Shown: one piece after another, positions 16,658 through 26,690 of the stretch
Numbering within the stretch: position 1 is the stretch's first letter
Layout: each line of letters starts with the position of its first letter
Assembly (NCBI RefSeq): GCF_016908975.1
Contig: NZ_JAFBEX010000002.1
Span: 248,001-312,000 of the forward strand
Direction of reading: 5' to 3'
DNA: 64,000 bases
Source: Neobacillus cucumis
GTDB taxonomy: Bacteria > Bacillota > Bacilli > Bacillales > Cytobacillaceae
Translations under genes and position numbers: made by a program
Notes under the pieces: model-generated
The model's database searches: none
What the model saw: the letters and a program-made list of their open reading frames with translations, nothing else
Told to the model about the DNA's origin: nothing

Positions 16658-16697
16658 GCGGCAGTCTCCAAATACAGGAGGCTGTCGTTTTCGTTAA
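16658..16697 (+). terminator. Terminator of the S53 protease gene
   Basis: GGCAGTCTCC paired with GGAGGCTGTC, followed by GTTTTCGTT. Confidence 0.6.
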
Positions 16698-16847
16698 GAG
16701 AGAAAGTAAGGGTCAATCTTTAGTTTTAATTGGTAAAGTAATTAATAATAGGTAAAATTTACGAAAAATTAACTCTAGTAACACGATATGGATACATTTC
16801 CCTAATAAACTATAAATGTAAAAAGATTAAAGTTTAAGAGGGGATGA

Positions 16848-17993
16848 ATGAGTTTCATGAAAAAAGCAAAAATGCTAGCAACTGTAAGTGCGGTAACTTT
16901 AGGGTCTATTATTGTGTTGACCTCATTATTCAACGCTGTTCCACAAAAAGCAAATGCAGATGAGGGAACGGATAATGGTAAGGATGAGGGGGTAGTATTG
17001 ACATTTTCAACAGTTGGTGACTCCCGTGCGGATGCCGCTCAGCCTGGCTTAAGCGCTCAAGACAAAATTTGGTTGCAGAACACGAAGGGTTTTACTCGTA
17101 TCACGCGAGAGGTTCAAAAGCAAAATGCAAACCTATTTCTCTTTAACGGAGATATGATTATGGGGTATACTCAAAATTCTGATGTGAATGTGTTAAATCG
17201 ACAGTACGCTTACTGGCGCGGTTTGGTTGCCAATATGTTTGAAACTGGTACATATGTGGTTCCTGTTCCAGGAAATCACGAGGTTCAGGACAAGTATAAA
17301 GATGCTAGTGGAAATACCGTTAAAAAAGCGACCCAAGCCAATGAAAATACTTGGAGAGCCAATATGGGCGACATCATTATGGATACTGAGCGCTTTAAAC
17401 AAATTGAAGGTGTGGATATCCAAGACTGGGATGTTAAAAACCACCCGCAAATCGGTACAAATAATATTTCAACTGATCAATCTCAATTGTCCTATTCTTT
17501 CGATTTAAAAGGTTCCCACTTTGTGATTATAAATACGGACCCAGTCGGAAACGACAGTCATGCACCGATTGAATGGATGAAGCAGGACATGGCAAATGCG
17601 AAGAAAAATGGTGCCAAACATATTTTTGTGTTCGGCCATAAGGATGCATTCCCATATGTAGCCGATCCATCTACTCCGCCAACTGCTGACGGACTTGATG
17701 CCGACCCAGCAAGCAGAGATGAATTCTGGAAAGTCATTGAAGATAATAATGCTACCTATTTCTGTGGCCACGAGCATGTTTTTAATGTAAGCAAGCATGG
17801 TAAAGCCTATCAAGTACTGGTTGGTTCCGGAGGAAGTCCATTTGAAGTCACAACACCAACAAATAACCCTACTGACCGTATGTACGCATGGGCCACTGTT
17901 AAGGTTTATAAAAACGGGAAAGTTGAAGTGAATTGCTACGGATTCGATGAAAATTACGGTAAAACAAAACTTATTAAAAGCATTGATCTGTAA
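16848..17993 (+). CDS. Secreted calcineurin-like metallophosphatase
   Basis: A 381-residue protein with a signal peptide (cleavage likely after ANA, about residue 38). The mature part has the metallophosphatase motif set: VGDSRAD, LFNGDMIMG, PVPGNHEVQDKY, HAPIEWMKQDM, FVFGHKDAFP and YFCGHEHVFNV. This is the purple-acid-phosphatase-like branch, and the exported position points to phosphate scavenging from extracellular esters. Ribosome site GAGGGG before ATG 16848; ATG 16857 is an alternative. No Pho box was identified. The substrate is inferred. Confidence 0.82.
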   Translation: MSFMKKAKMLATVSAVTLGSIIVLTSLFNAVPQKANADEGTDNGKDEGVVLTFSTVGDSRADAAQPGLSAQDKIWLQNTKGFTRITREVQKQNANLFLFNGDMIMGYTQNSDVNVLNRQYAYWRGLVANMFETGTYVVPVPGNHEVQDKYKDASGNTVKKATQANENTWRANMGDIIMDTERFKQIEGVDIQDWDVKNHPQIGTNNISTDQSQLSYSFDLKGSHFVIINTDPVGNDSHAPIEWMKQDMANAKKNGAKHIFVFGHKDAFPYVADPSTPPTADGLDADPASRDEFWKVIEDNNATYFCGHEHVFNVSKHGKAYQVLVGSGGSPFEVTTPTNNPTDRMYAWATVKVYKNGKVEVNCYGFDENYGKTKLIKSIDL

Positions 17994-18038
17994 TTGAAAA
18001 AGGTTCATTAGATTAAGTGAAAATTTGTAAAAAACCCA

Positions 18039-18067
18039 TTGTCTTTAAAGAGAATTAATGTTAATAT
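18039..18067 (+). promoter_or_regulatory. Sigma-A promoter of ileS
   Basis: TTGTCT and TAATAT with 17 bases between them, about 30 bases before the T-box leader begins. Confidence 0.55.
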
Positions 18068-18094
18068 AAACCAAATATTCTCATTTAATAAAAT

Positions 18095-18390
18095 CATTGA
18101 AGAGAACAAGTACGTTAAGGAAGACTCTAACAGCGAGCTGGGTATGGTGGAAGCCAGTGAGGATACTTTTCGGAAAAAATCATCTCTGAGATGCAGGACT
18201 GAAATAGGAAAAGCGAAGCGCCTTGTGCTTGCTAGTCCACTTCAGTAAGTCTTGACGGGTTTCCGCCGTTAAAAGGAACGCGTATGATGGTACGTTGACA
18301 AAGTGCTGTTGTGTTATTCAACAGAATTTGGGTGGTAACGCGGGTAATACACTCGTCCCTTTCTTAGGGACGGGTGTTTTTTATTTTTAT
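18095..18390 (+). ncRNA. T-box leader (isoleucine)
   Basis: A canonical T-box leader. Stem I lies around 18110-18200, with ATC triplets at 18179-18184 in the specifier-loop position, which matches isoleucine. The T-box sequence TGGGTGGTAACGCGGG is at 18329-18344 and can pair in the antiterminator. The terminator GTCCCTTTCTTAGGGAC with a U-run is at 18351-18388. Uncharged tRNA-Ile should bind and allow readthrough into ileS. Confidence 0.92.
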
Positions 18391-18406
18391 AAAAGGAGGT
18401 TTTATC

Positions 18407-21400
18407 ATGGAATTTAGCAATCAGAAGGAAAGCAAAGTGGAGCGTGAAAAACAAATACTGGATTTTTGGGAAAGAAACGATATCTTCCAAAAGTCGATGA
18501 AAAATAGAACAAATAATGAGACATTTGTCTTTTATGAAGGTCCTCCTACTGCAAACGGACTTCCGCATGTGGGCCATGCGCTGGGGAGGACGCTTAAGGA
18601 TATAATTGCCAGGTATCATACCATGATCGGAAAGTATGTGATAAGAAAAGCAGGTTGGGATACCCACGGATTACCAGTGGAATTAGGTGTAGAAAAGGCT
18701 TTGGGGATTTCAGGCAAACAAGAGATAGAAGAATACGGTGTCGAATCCTTTATTAATAAGTGCAAGGAAAGTGTTTTCTCATACGAAAAGCAATGGAGGG
18801 AATTCACGAGGGAATTAGGCTATTGGGTGGATATGGATGATCCTTATATGACGATGGATAATTCATATATTGAATCCGTTTGGAATATCCTCGGTACCAT
18901 CCATGAAAAAGGATTACTTTATAAGGGTCACCGTGTTTCTCCCTATTGTCCCAGCTGCCAGACATCGTTGAGTTCTCATGAAGTCGCTCAAGGGTATAAA
19001 GTGGTAAAAGACTTAAGTGCCACCGTAAAATTTAAAATCCGTGAAAATCAATATGTCCTAGGGTGGACGACGACTCCATGGACGCTCCCGGCAAATGTAG
19101 CGCTGGCAGTAAATCGAAATCTCGAATATGTGAAAGTCCAAAAAGATCATGAAACGTATATAGTATCTTCCGCTAGATTAGATAAGGTAATAAAAGCTCC
19201 CTATCAAATCCTAGAAAAGATGAAAGGGAAAGATTTGGTAGGCCTTACCTATCAACCTCCATTTGATTTTGTAGAGGTAAAAAATGGTCATCAGATTATT
19301 GAAGGTGATTTTGTCACTGCAGACAGCGGTACAGGAATTGTTCATATTGCTCCTGCATACGGAGAAGACGATTATCGGGTTGTTCAGGAAAATGGGTTAT
19401 CCTTTATCCATGTCGTGAATGAGCGTGGCAGATACATGGACGTGATAAAGCCGCTAGCCGGGAAGTTTGTTAAAGACTGTGATGTAGATATTGTGAAGCT
19501 CCTGCATGACAAAGGTTTACTTTTTCATAAAGAAAAGTATGAACACTCCTATCCGCATTGCTGGCGATGTGATACGCCGTTACTTTACTATGCGGCCGAA
19601 AGTTGGTTTATCAAAACGACTGCATTAAAGGATGATTTTTTACAAGAAAACCAGCATGTGAATTGGTATCCGGAACATATCAAGAATGGACGGTTCGGTA
19701 ACTTTTTAGAAGGCATGGTAGATTGGAATATTAGCAGAAAGCGTTATTGGGGGACCCCATTAAATGTCTGGATCTGTTCCTCATGTGGAAAAGAAGCTGC
19801 ACCAAGGAGTCTGAAAGAACTTAAGGATTCAGGAAATGAAGAGATTTCAGATATCGAGCTCCATCGGCCATACGTAGATTCGGTTACAATTACTTGTCCA
19901 TCCTGTCAAGGAACGATGTACCGAACGCCTGAAGTGATAGATGTCTGGTTCGATAGTGGTTCAATGCCATTTGCACAGTACCATACTCCATTTGAGAATA
20001 CAGAGCTATTTCAAAAACAATTCCCTGCCGATGTAGTCATTGAAGGAATTGATCAAACAAGGGGATGGTTTTATTCCCTACTTGCTGTTTCCATCCTTTA
20101 TACGGGGAAAGCTCCCTATAAAAATGTGCTAGCCACGGGCCATGTATTGGATGAACACGGACAAAAAATGTCAAAAAGTAAAGGCAATGCACTCGATCCA
20201 GTGGATCTTATCAAATCATTTGGTGCCGATGCGCTCAGATGGTCACTTATAGAAGATAGTGCACCATGGAATGCCAAGCGGTTTTCTGCACGAAATGTTC
20301 AGGAAGCAAAATCCAAGCTGATTGATACATTATCAAGCATCCTTCATTTTTATAAGATGTACGCTGAAATTGATTCCTTTGACCCTAAGCTACATGAAAA
20401 AGGATCAGCATCCCTGATGGACCGTTGGATTCTTTCAAGGTTAATGACGACTGCTTCTTTAATGAAAAAGGAAATGGAGCAATATCAAGTCACAAACGCT
20501 GCAAGATTGGCCGGCCAGCTTGTTGAAGAAGTTAGTAATTGGTATGTTCGCAGAAACAGAGCCCGCTTTTGGGGGCAAGGAATGTCTGACGATAAACTGG
20601 CAGCTTTTCATACTTTATACAAATTATTATTGGATATTTCCAAATTGCTAGCACCTTTTGTTCCATTTATATCAGAAGAAATTTATTATTCTTTAACAGG
20701 AGAAAGTGTTCATTTGTCAGAATATCTAGAAGTACAGAAGACGTTAATAGACCAAAAGCTTGAAAAACAAATGCAGGCTGTTTTAGAAATTGTCGAGTTA
20801 GGTAGAAGTGTACGAAATAAGCATCAGATCAAAACAAAACAGCCACTTGCTAAAATGGCCGTGGTATCCAATAGCCGTGATGTAGGGTCCCTTGTTTCTT
20901 TTGAAGATATTATTAGAGAAGAACTAAATTTAAAAGCAGTGGAGTGGGCAGATTCCTCGAATGACTATATTGAGGTTAAATTGAAGCTTAATTTTAAAAC
21001 AACAGGACCCAGATTGGGTAAAGCCGTAAATGAGGTCCATCAACTATTAAGTCAAATGCCTGCTGAAGAAGTGGAGCATTTTCTGACTAGTGAATCCATT
21101 GCTGTAGGATTAAAAAACCAAGAGGTTGTTTATCTGGGAAAAGAAGATATCCTTGTGCAGAAAACGACGGTATTAAATGGTTACTCTGAATCCTCAAACC
21201 AAAATTTCACTGTTATTATGGATACCAATATCAGTGAAGAACTGAGAAGAGAAGGAATAGCCCGTGACTTCATTAGAGGTGTTCAAGACCTTCGTAAAAA
21301 AATGGATTTGCCTGTTGATAAGAGAATTGAACTTTATGTAGACTGCTCAAAAAACATCCAACAACTCATTGATGAATTTAAACCATTAATCAATAGAAGT

Positions 21401-21490
21401 ATTGTCTTAAGCCATCTCTATTTTTCCTCAACAGAACAGATGGATTTAATTCAGGTTGGTGATGAGGAAGTATTTGTAGGATTTAGGTAG
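18407..21490 (+). CDS. ileS: Isoleucyl-tRNA synthetase, type 2 (eukaryote-like)
   Basis: A 1027-residue class I synthetase. The start is ATG 18407 behind AAAGGAGG; an upstream in-frame ATG lies inside the terminator. [16 protein letters not shown] holds the HIGH motif, the CP1 editing domain includes [17 protein letters not shown], and KMSKS lies in [15 protein letters not shown]. Zinc-binding CPSC and C-x-x-C pairs are at YCPSCQTS and CSSCG/CPSCQG. Sequence style and C-terminus fit the IleRS2 group found as a second enzyme in bacilli and known for resistance to mupirocin; the housekeeping type-1 ileS has a different C-terminal zinc finger. Controlled by the T-box. Whether another ileS exists lies outside this window. 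Confidence 0.92.
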   Translation: MEFSNQKESKVEREKQILDFWERNDIFQKSMKNRTNNETFVFYEGPPTANGLPHVGHALGRTLKDIIARYHTMIGKYVIRKAGWDTHGLPVELGVEKALGISGKQEIEEYGVESFINKCKESVFSYEKQWREFTRELGYWVDMDDPYMTMDNSYIESVWNILGTIHEKGLLYKGHRVSPYCPSCQTSLSSHEVAQGYKVVKDLSATVKFKIRENQYVLGWTTTPWTLPANVALAVNRNLEYVKVQKDHETYIVSSARLDKVIKAPYQILEKMKGKDLVGLTYQPPFDFVEVKNGHQIIEGDFVTADSGTGIVHIAPAYGEDDYRVVQENGLSFIHVVNERGRYMDVIKPLAGKFVKDCDVDIVKLLHDKGLLFHKEKYEHSYPHCWRCDTPLLYYAAESWFIKTTALKDDFLQENQHVNWYPEHIKNGRFGNFLEGMVDWNISRKRYWGTPLNVWICSSCGKEAAPRSLKELKDSGNEEISDIELHRPYVDSVTITCPSCQGTMYRTPEVIDVWFDSGSMPFAQYHTPFENTELFQKQFPADVVIEGIDQTRGWFYSLLAVSILYTGKAPYKNVLATGHVLDEHGQKMSKSKGNALDPVDLIKSFGADALRWSLIEDSAPWNAKRFSARNVQEAKSKLIDTLSSILHFYKMYAEIDSFDPKLHEKGSASLMDRWILSRLMTTASLMKKEMEQYQVTNAARLAGQLVEEVSNWYVRRNRARFWGQGMSDDKLAAFHTLYKLLLDISKLLAPFVPFISEEIYYSLTGESVHLSEYLEVQKTLIDQKLEKQMQAVLEIVELGRSVRNKHQIKTKQPLAKMAVVSNSRDVGSLVSFEDIIREELNLKAVEWADSSNDYIEVKLKLNFKTTGPRLGKAVNEVHQLLSQMPAEEVEHFLTSESIAVGLKNQEVVYLGKEDILVQKTTVLNGYSESSNQNFTVIMDTNISEELRREGIARDFIRGVQDLRKKMDLPVDKRIELYVDCSKNIQQLIDEFKPLINRSIVLSHLYFSSTEQMDLIQVGDEEVFVGFR

Positions 21491-21523
21491 TAAGATTTTC
21501 AATATGGAACTTAATATAGTAAT

Positions 21524-21563
21524 TTTGGCTGATTTGTTCTCTACGCAGGTCAGCCTTTTTTCT
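21524..21563 (+). terminator. Terminator of ileS
   Basis: GGCTGA paired with TCAGCC, followed by TTTTTT. Confidence 0.75.
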
Positions 21564-21723
21564 GTTAAGCTAGATACAAATTATTTTCAAAAAATAAACA
21601 TTTCCGTTTAGATTGATAAAAAGTACTTAAGCATGGTATAAGTGTAAAAGAAGCTTGGACATTTTTGCTTTTTTATTTTGGGATAAGAGGTTTGTCTGGT
21701 TCCCATAGTGAGAGGATTTGAAT

Positions 21724-22713
21724 TTGAACATGAAAGAAAATTTTTGGCGTGATTTACCACGACCATTTTTTATACTGGCACCAATGGAAGAAGTGACGGA
21801 TGTGGTTTTTCGTCATGTAGTGAGTGAGGCAGCAAGACCTGATGTGTTTTTTACAGAGTTTACAAATTCGGAGAGTTATTGTCACCCAGAAGGGAAACAA
21901 AGTGTAAAAGGACGTTTGACTTTTACAGAGGATGAACAACCCATTGTAGCTCATATATGGGGGGACAAGCCTGAATACTTTCGCCAAATGAGTATTGGTA
22001 TGGCGGAACTTGGGTTTAGGGGTGTCGATATCAATATGGGCTGTCCTGTACCTAATGTGACACAACACGGAAAGGGAAGTGGCCTTATCCTTCGTCCAGA
22101 TGTTGCAGCAGATTTAATACAAGCAGCAAAAGCAGGAGGATTGCCCGTAAGTGTAAAGACAAGGCTTGGTTTCACGGAGGTAGACGAATGGTGCGACTGG
22201 CTGACACACATCTTAAAACAAGATATTGCTAATCTTTCCATCCACCTGCGTACAAGAAAGGAAATGAGCAAAGTAGATGCTCATTGGGAACTAATCCCTG
22301 AGATTAAGAAACTTCGAGACCAGGTGGCACCAGATACACTCTTGACGATTAATGGGGATATCCCTGACCGTCAAACTGGCTTGAAGCTTGCGCATCAATA
22401 CGGTATTGATGGGGTTATGATTGGACGTGGTATTTTCCATAATCCATTTGCGTTTGAAAAAGAGCCGAAAGATCATAGCAGTAAGGAATTGCTCGATCTC
22501 TTAAGGTTGCATCTAGATCTCCATGATCAATATTCAAGTTTAGGGCTGCGTCCGTTCACTGCTCTTCATCGCTTTTTTAAGATATATGTACGTGGATTTC
22601 GAGGGGCAAGTGAATTAAGAAATCAATTAATGAATACAAAGTCAACAGATGAAGTGCGTGCATTGCTTGATACCTTTGAGTCAAAGAATCTTGATGGAAT
22701 AGGGGAACAGTAA
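21724..22713 (+). CDS. dus: tRNA-dihydrouridine synthase (YfjN-like)
   Basis: A roughly 329-residue FMN enzyme with a TIM barrel followed by a helical RNA-binding tail. Motifs: [37 protein letters not shown] (catalytic Cys in the GCP segment), [28 protein letters not shown] and [14 protein letters not shown]. It reduces uridines in the tRNA D loop. Several start codons are possible (TTG 21718, TTG 21724, ATG 21730); AGAGG at 21711-21715 gives the best spacing to TTG 21724. B. subtilis YfjN is the nearest relative by size. Confidence 0.9.
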   Translation: MNMKENFWRDLPRPFFILAPMEEVTDVVFRHVVSEAARPDVFFTEFTNSESYCHPEGKQSVKGRLTFTEDEQPIVAHIWGDKPEYFRQMSIGMAELGFRGVDINMGCPVPNVTQHGKGSGLILRPDVAADLIQAAKAGGLPVSVKTRLGFTEVDEWCDWLTHILKQDIANLSIHLRTRKEMSKVDAHWELIPEIKKLRDQVAPDTLLTINGDIPDRQTGLKLAHQYGIDGVMIGRGIFHNPFAFEKEPKDHSSKELLDLLRLHLDLHDQYSSLGLRPFTALHRFFKIYVRGFRGASELRNQLMNTKSTDEVRALLDTFESKNLDGIGEQ

Positions 22714-22745
22714 GGAATCAGATGATACTGATTCCTTTAGTTTTT
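22714..22745 (+). terminator. Terminator of dus
   Basis: GGAATCAG paired with CTGATTCC, followed by TTTAGTTTTT, directly at the border of the second repeat copy. Confidence 0.75.
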
Positions 22746-23021
22746 GGCTCTGTTATTATTCATTTTTGATTTTCGTTTAGGTATGAGAATTCATAGGCGG
22801 AAAATTTCCGTCTAATGTATATAGAGGCAGCTTAAGAAGCAGCAATAAGCGGAGATATTCCGTTTAACTGCTCTAAATAAGACAAAACCCAAAGATTTAG
22901 AGAATATAAACGGAAAATCTCCCTTTATTTTAAAAGAAATATGGGTATTTCCCAATTTAAACGGAATTTTTCCGTTTATTTTTCAAACACAGTGAAATCA
23001 ACATTTAGTTAGAACAGAACC
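22746..23021. mobile_element. MITE-like repeat, copy 2
   Basis: 276 bp, the same orientation and architecture as copy 1: GGCTCTGTT at the left and AACAGAACC at the right (inverted, one mismatch), internal CGGAAA/TTTCCG palindromes, no ORF. The flanks TAGTTTTT and TAGTATTT look like a slightly decayed target duplication. It sits right behind the dus terminator. Confidence 0.75.
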
Positions 23022-23114
23022 TAGTATTTAAATCTATTGGGGATGCTTGATATACAGAATTCTAATAAGGGCAAAGAAAGCAGTTAATAACGAATGATTG
23101 AGTTATTAGATTTA

Positions 23115-23145
23115 CTGGCGACCACTTCGGTCGTCTTTTTAATTA
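23115..23145 (+). terminator. Isolated hairpin terminator
   Basis: GCGACC-ACTTC-GGTCGT followed by CTTTTTAATT, with no plus-strand gene just before it. It may end a lost gene or a small RNA. Confidence 0.55.
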
Positions 23146-23277
23146 TAAGAAGGATTTACTATATGCTATTGGAATTATGCTCATCCAAGCATTAAGTTAA
23201 AATCCTGCTCCAGATTTGTCTTCAAAAACAAAAAAGCTTGAGGCGTTTTATAAGTATTAAAGGGGCAGCCCCCTTAT

Positions 23278-23490
23278 TTATTCCCAAAGGTCCTTTGCCA
23301 ATTTGTCAATTCGTTGCTTCCGGTTTTGGGTCTCCCCATGATCTACTCTAGTTTGCCCCTTTTCAATTACTAAGACATCTCCAACCTGAATCTCCTTGGG
23401 CAGTTCTTTACGGGGAATATCAATCATGGATTTATCTTCCTTCTCACAAACGGCTAAATCACCTTCGAATCGATCTACTATCAGTCTCAT
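23278..23490 (-). CDS. DUF3006 domain protein
   Basis: A 70-residue protein beginning MRLIVDRFEGDLAVCE, with DIPRKELPKEIQVGDVL in the middle, the compact beta-barrel pattern of DUF3006. The function of this family is not known. It starts 12 bases after the MBL lipoprotein gene, and such proteins commonly accompany ComEC-like hydrolases. A short hairpin (GGGG/CCCC) follows the gene. Confidence 0.75.
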   Translation of the reverse strand: MRLIVDRFEGDLAVCEKEDKSMIDIPRKELPKEIQVGDVLVIEKGQTRVDHGETQNRKQRIDKLAKDLWE

Positions 23491-23502
23491 TACGTTTCCT
23501 CC

Positions 23503-24765
23503 TTATTGTGGAACAAAGGATGTTTGGGTTGAATAGGTTTTACCATTAACATTGGCTGTAATATCGATGACTACCTCATAACCAGATGCAGCACGGCTTA
23601 TTTTAATTGGCAAGGGTGTTCCAACTTCTCCATTATATTCTGTGTCACTGCTTTTATAATGCACAGTCGCTGTGTAGGATGCACCCGCTAATCCCGTAAC
23701 GGTTAAATGAATCGTATGATACTGCTCGGGTGTTACATTATCAAGTGTCGCATGGAGTTGAACACTGGCAGGTTCCTTTGCACTAGCTACAACACTTGTT
23801 TTCTGTTTTGCGTCTGGGATCGGTGTAGGTTGTACTTGCTGACTCACGGAATTACCAGGTGTAAGAGCAGGTACCGATTTAAATTGTATGGTCTTTCCAT
23901 CAGCCAAAGCCAATATGGTTTGCATTTTATCCGTACGAAAAATCTGGATTCCGTTTTGTTTCAAACGAGTTAGGACCTCATCTGTTGGGTGTCCATAACG
24001 ATTGCCTTGTCCCACTGAAATGACCGCATATTTTGGTTTAACAGCATCTAAAAAGCTTTGACTTGTCGAAGTGCTTGCCCCATGATGTCCTACTTTTAAT
24101 ACATCTGCTTGTAGATTCAGATGGGTTGCGATCATATCTTCTTCAGAGCGAATAGGAGCATCCCCGGTAAATAAAAAGGAATTTTCTCCATACGTTAGTT
24201 TAGCCACTGCACTCCAATCATTCATTTCGTTTCCGTAATTTTTAACAGGAGCAACAAATTTCGCATCAACGTCTTTTAGGCCAAGATTAACGCCAGCTTT
24301 TGCTTCCTTCAGCTTTAATCGTGCATTTTTCACTGCTATCAGAAAATCTTCATAAGTTTGGGTTGTGTTGGTTATTTTGGGCGTATAAACTGCCTTAACT
24401 TTTATTGATTGTAAGACAGTGTCTAAACCACCAATATGATCGGCGTCAGGATGGGTGGCGATGACAGCCTCTAAATCGGATACATGCAATGTTTTTAGAT
24501 AACGAACCACATCTTCGCCTTTATCATTGTTTCCGCCATCAATTAAAATGTCTTCTCCCACTGGCGTTTTGATATAAATACTATCTCCTTGACCTACATC
24601 AAAATAATAAACTTTTAATAGTTTTTCGTCTGTTGGATTCGTACTTTGATTGGCTGCAGCAGCCGTTGTTACTTTGGAATCTTGGTTAGTCGTTTGTTCA
24701 CTGCAAGCAGTTCCTAAAAAAGATAACATCAAGATCCATGGCAGCAACCATTTCGTTTTTTTCAT
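23503..24765 (-). CDS. ComEC/Rec2-like metallo-beta-lactamase lipoprotein
   Basis: A 420-residue protein with a lipoprotein signal (lipobox LGTAC, Cys about 21). The metallo-beta-lactamase domain (about 48-300) has YYFDVGQGDSIYI, ILIDGGNN, ATHPDADHIGGLDTVL, FLFTGDAPIRSEEDM and VLKVGHHGASTSTS, the ComEC-C-terminal-like group. A proline-rich linker and an immunoglobulin-like C-terminal part (about 335-420) follow. ComEC's own MBL domain is a nuclease for DNA uptake; this free-standing lipoprotein is probably an extracytoplasmic hydrolase on DNA or another phosphoester (inference). Operon with the DUF3006 gene. Confidence 0.82.
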   Translation of the reverse strand: MKKTKWLLPWILMLSFLGTACSEQTTNQDSKVTTAAAANQSTNPTDEKLLKVYYFDVGQGDSIYIKTPVGEDILIDGGNNDKGEDVVRYLKTLHVSDLEAVIATHPDADHIGGLDTVLQSIKVKAVYTPKITNTTQTYEDFLIAVKNARLKLKEAKAGVNLGLKDVDAKFVAPVKNYGNEMNDWSAVAKLTYGENSFLFTGDAPIRSEEDMIATHLNLQADVLKVGHHGASTSTSQSFLDAVKPKYAVISVGQGNRYGHPTDEVLTRLKQNGIQIFRTDKMQTILALADGKTIQFKSVPALTPGNSVSQQVQPTPIPDAKQKTSVVASAKEPASVQLHATLDNVTPEQYHTIHLTVTGLAGASYTATVHYKSSDTEYNGEVGTPLPIKISRAASGYEVVIDITANVNGKTYSTQTSFVPQ

Positions 24766-25136
24766 ATGTCTTTTCCCCTTTGAAGATAAACCTATTATCT
24801 CTCAATATTATAAATATCAATTTGAATCAAATTTTGTATGGGAGTTCCTGGAACACAATAATTATACTGTATAACATTATCAATTTATCAATAAGTTTAA
24901 AAAATAAAAAAGATGAGGGACCATACTTGTAAACTCTTAATGGATGCAATTACATACCCTTACATTAAACTGTCAAATGTTTGAATTCATAGTTGATTTA
25001 TCGGATAAATAGGACTAATCTATTGTTAGGTAAATAATAGATTTGTTGTTTGAATCACCAAAGACTACAAATCTTCTCCTTTTACGAGCAGAGGAATTGT
25101 GCGTCTCTTATTTTTTTAGAAGGGAGAAAAGAGAGA
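24766..25136. other. Divergent intergenic region
   Basis: 371 bp between the MBL lipoprotein (minus) and threonine synthase (plus). AT-rich. An in-frame extension of threonine synthase to 25050 has no ribosome site. I see no riboswitch or T-box. Confidence 0.4.
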
Positions 25137-26363
25137 ATGAAAGACTACAGTTACGTTTCATCTTTAGAATGTCCAATGTGCAGTGCAACATACGAGGTTA
25201 ATAAAATACATCAATTATGTAAGTGTGGTTCACCTTTATTGGTGCGTTATGATCTAGAGAAAACAAAGGCAAATGTGTCACGAGAAGAGATGGCCAAGCG
25301 TCCCAATAGCTTATGGCGTTATCACGAGTTACTACCAGTTTGTGATCAGGAGAATGTTATAACTCTCGGCGAAGGAATGACACCGTTTGAAAAACTCCCA
25401 TTGCTTGGAGCTGAGTATGGATTGAATCATTTATACATAAAAGATGAAGGTATCATTCCAACTGGTTCTTTTAAAACACGAGGTGCGAGTGTTGGAATTT
25501 CAAAGGCGAAAGAACTAGGTGTAAAGCAATTAGCCATGCCAACAAACGGTAATGCAGGTGCAGCCTGGGCGTTATATGCCGCAAAAGCCAATATTAAAGC
25601 GACGATTGTTATGCCTTTAGATGCCCCGCAAATAACTCGTAAAGAGGTTTATATTGCTGGAGGTGACTTGCATCTAATCAATGGTTTGATTAGTGATGCA
25701 GGTAAGGTCGTTGCCAAGTTAGTTCAAGATCATGGAGTATACGATGCCTCTACACTTAAAGAGCCATATCGGATAGAAGGAAAAAAGACAATGGGCTACG
25801 AGATTGTCGAACAATTTGGCTGGAAAGTACCAGATGTTATCTTGTACCCAACGGGTGGTGGAGTAGGTATCATTGGAATTTATAAAGCAATTCTTGAATT
25901 ACAACAATTAGGATGGATTGAAGATGGGAAACTCCCTCGATTAGTAGCCGTTCAAGCGGAAGGGTGTGCGCCGATTGTGGAAGCTTGGAAAAAGGGTGAA
26001 AGGGAATCTAAATTCTTTGAAAATTCAACCACTTGCGCATTTGGTATCAATGTCCCGAAAGCATTAGGCGATTTCCTTGTTCTTGAAGCAGTTTATGCAA
26101 CAGAAGGCTGTGCGATTGCCGTATCAGAGGAGGAACTTTTGAAGGCACAAAAACAAGTGGCATCTTTAGAAGGGAATTTCATCTGTCCAGAAGGGGCTGC
26201 AACATTTGCTGCTGCTAAGATGCTTCGTGAACAAGGATGGATTCAGGCAGATGAGCATGTCGTGTGTCTCAATACAGGTTCAGGTATAAAATATCCTGAA
26301 ACGATCGAAATCGAAGGCGTAGAGACTCTTCAACCTGGTCAAGAAATTTTAGTCAATAATTAA
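25137..26363 (+). CDS. thrC: Threonine synthase with N-terminal zinc ribbon
   Basis: A 408-residue PLP enzyme from ATG 25137 (ribosome site GGGAGAAAAGAG). Residues 5-40 carry four cysteines in C-x-x-C and C-x-C arrangement (LECPMCSATYE, LCKCGSPL), a rubredoxin-like ribbon seen in the archaeal-type ThrC. The PLP lysine lies in GSFKTRGASVGISKAKE, the phosphate loop in TGGGVGIIG, and NTGSGIKYPETI is at the C-terminus. It converts O-phosphohomoserine to threonine. It stands alone, without hom or thrB nearby. A paralogous cysteate-synthase-type activity cannot be ruled out. Confidence 0.82.
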   Translation: MKDYSYVSSLECPMCSATYEVNKIHQLCKCGSPLLVRYDLEKTKANVSREEMAKRPNSLWRYHELLPVCDQENVITLGEGMTPFEKLPLLGAEYGLNHLYIKDEGIIPTGSFKTRGASVGISKAKELGVKQLAMPTNGNAGAAWALYAAKANIKATIVMPLDAPQITRKEVYIAGGDLHLINGLISDAGKVVAKLVQDHGVYDASTLKEPYRIEGKKTMGYEIVEQFGWKVPDVILYPTGGGVGIIGIYKAILELQQLGWIEDGKLPRLVAVQAEGCAPIVEAWKKGERESKFFENSTTCAFGINVPKALGDFLVLEAVYATEGCAIAVSEEELLKAQKQVASLEGNFICPEGAATFAAAKMLREQGWIQADEHVVCLNTGSGIKYPETIEIEGVETLQPGQEILVNN

Positions 26364-26370
26364 TTGTTTG

Positions 26371-26408
26371 ATAGCTGCTCTAACTAAAGGGCAGCATCTT
26401 TTTTTATG
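26371..26408 (+). terminator. Terminator of thrC
   Basis: GCTGCTC paired with GGGCAGC, followed by ATCTTTTTTT. Confidence 0.7.
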
Positions 26409-26461
26409 TTAAGGACCTTCCGTATGTCGGATAGGTCATGTTTCTAGTACTCTCCAAATTA

Positions 26462-26623
26462 TCAATTCCATTTATTGACAAAAAATATATATTCTTCTAC
26501 AAGTTCACTTAATGTCAACTCAAAAAGGTGTTTGTCCTCTTTCTTATAAGCACCTTGTATAATTAGCTTATTAATTATTGCTTGTTTTTTCTTTTCAACT
26601 GCCTCTCGAAGTATTTTATTCAT
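26462..26623 (-). CDS. Small Fur-regulated basic protein (FbpA type)
   Basis: A 53-residue protein, ATG 26623 with GGAGGT eight bases upstream. The sequence begins MNKILREAVEKKKQAIINKL and continues GAYKKEDKHLFELTLSELVE and EYIFF. This is the pattern of the FbpA family (REAxExKKxxIINKLI...KKxDxxLxELTLSELExEY). In B. subtilis FbpA works with the small RNA FsrA in the iron-sparing response. I could not find a convincing Fur box upstream. It lies downstream of the hydrolase gene on the same strand (67 bases). Confidence 0.75.
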   Translation of the reverse strand: MNKILREAVEKKKQAIINKLIIQGAYKKEDKHLFELTLSELVEEYIFFVNKWN

Positions 26624-26690
26624 TATGAATACACCTCCGTATCAATTTTAAAAACATTAAGGAATCAAATAGATATTTGTAATTATGTGA

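Noticed and set aside
17505..18008. Long minus-strand open frame of 167 codons
   Set aside because: Lies opposite the phosphatase gene whose motifs are complete; no ribosome site.
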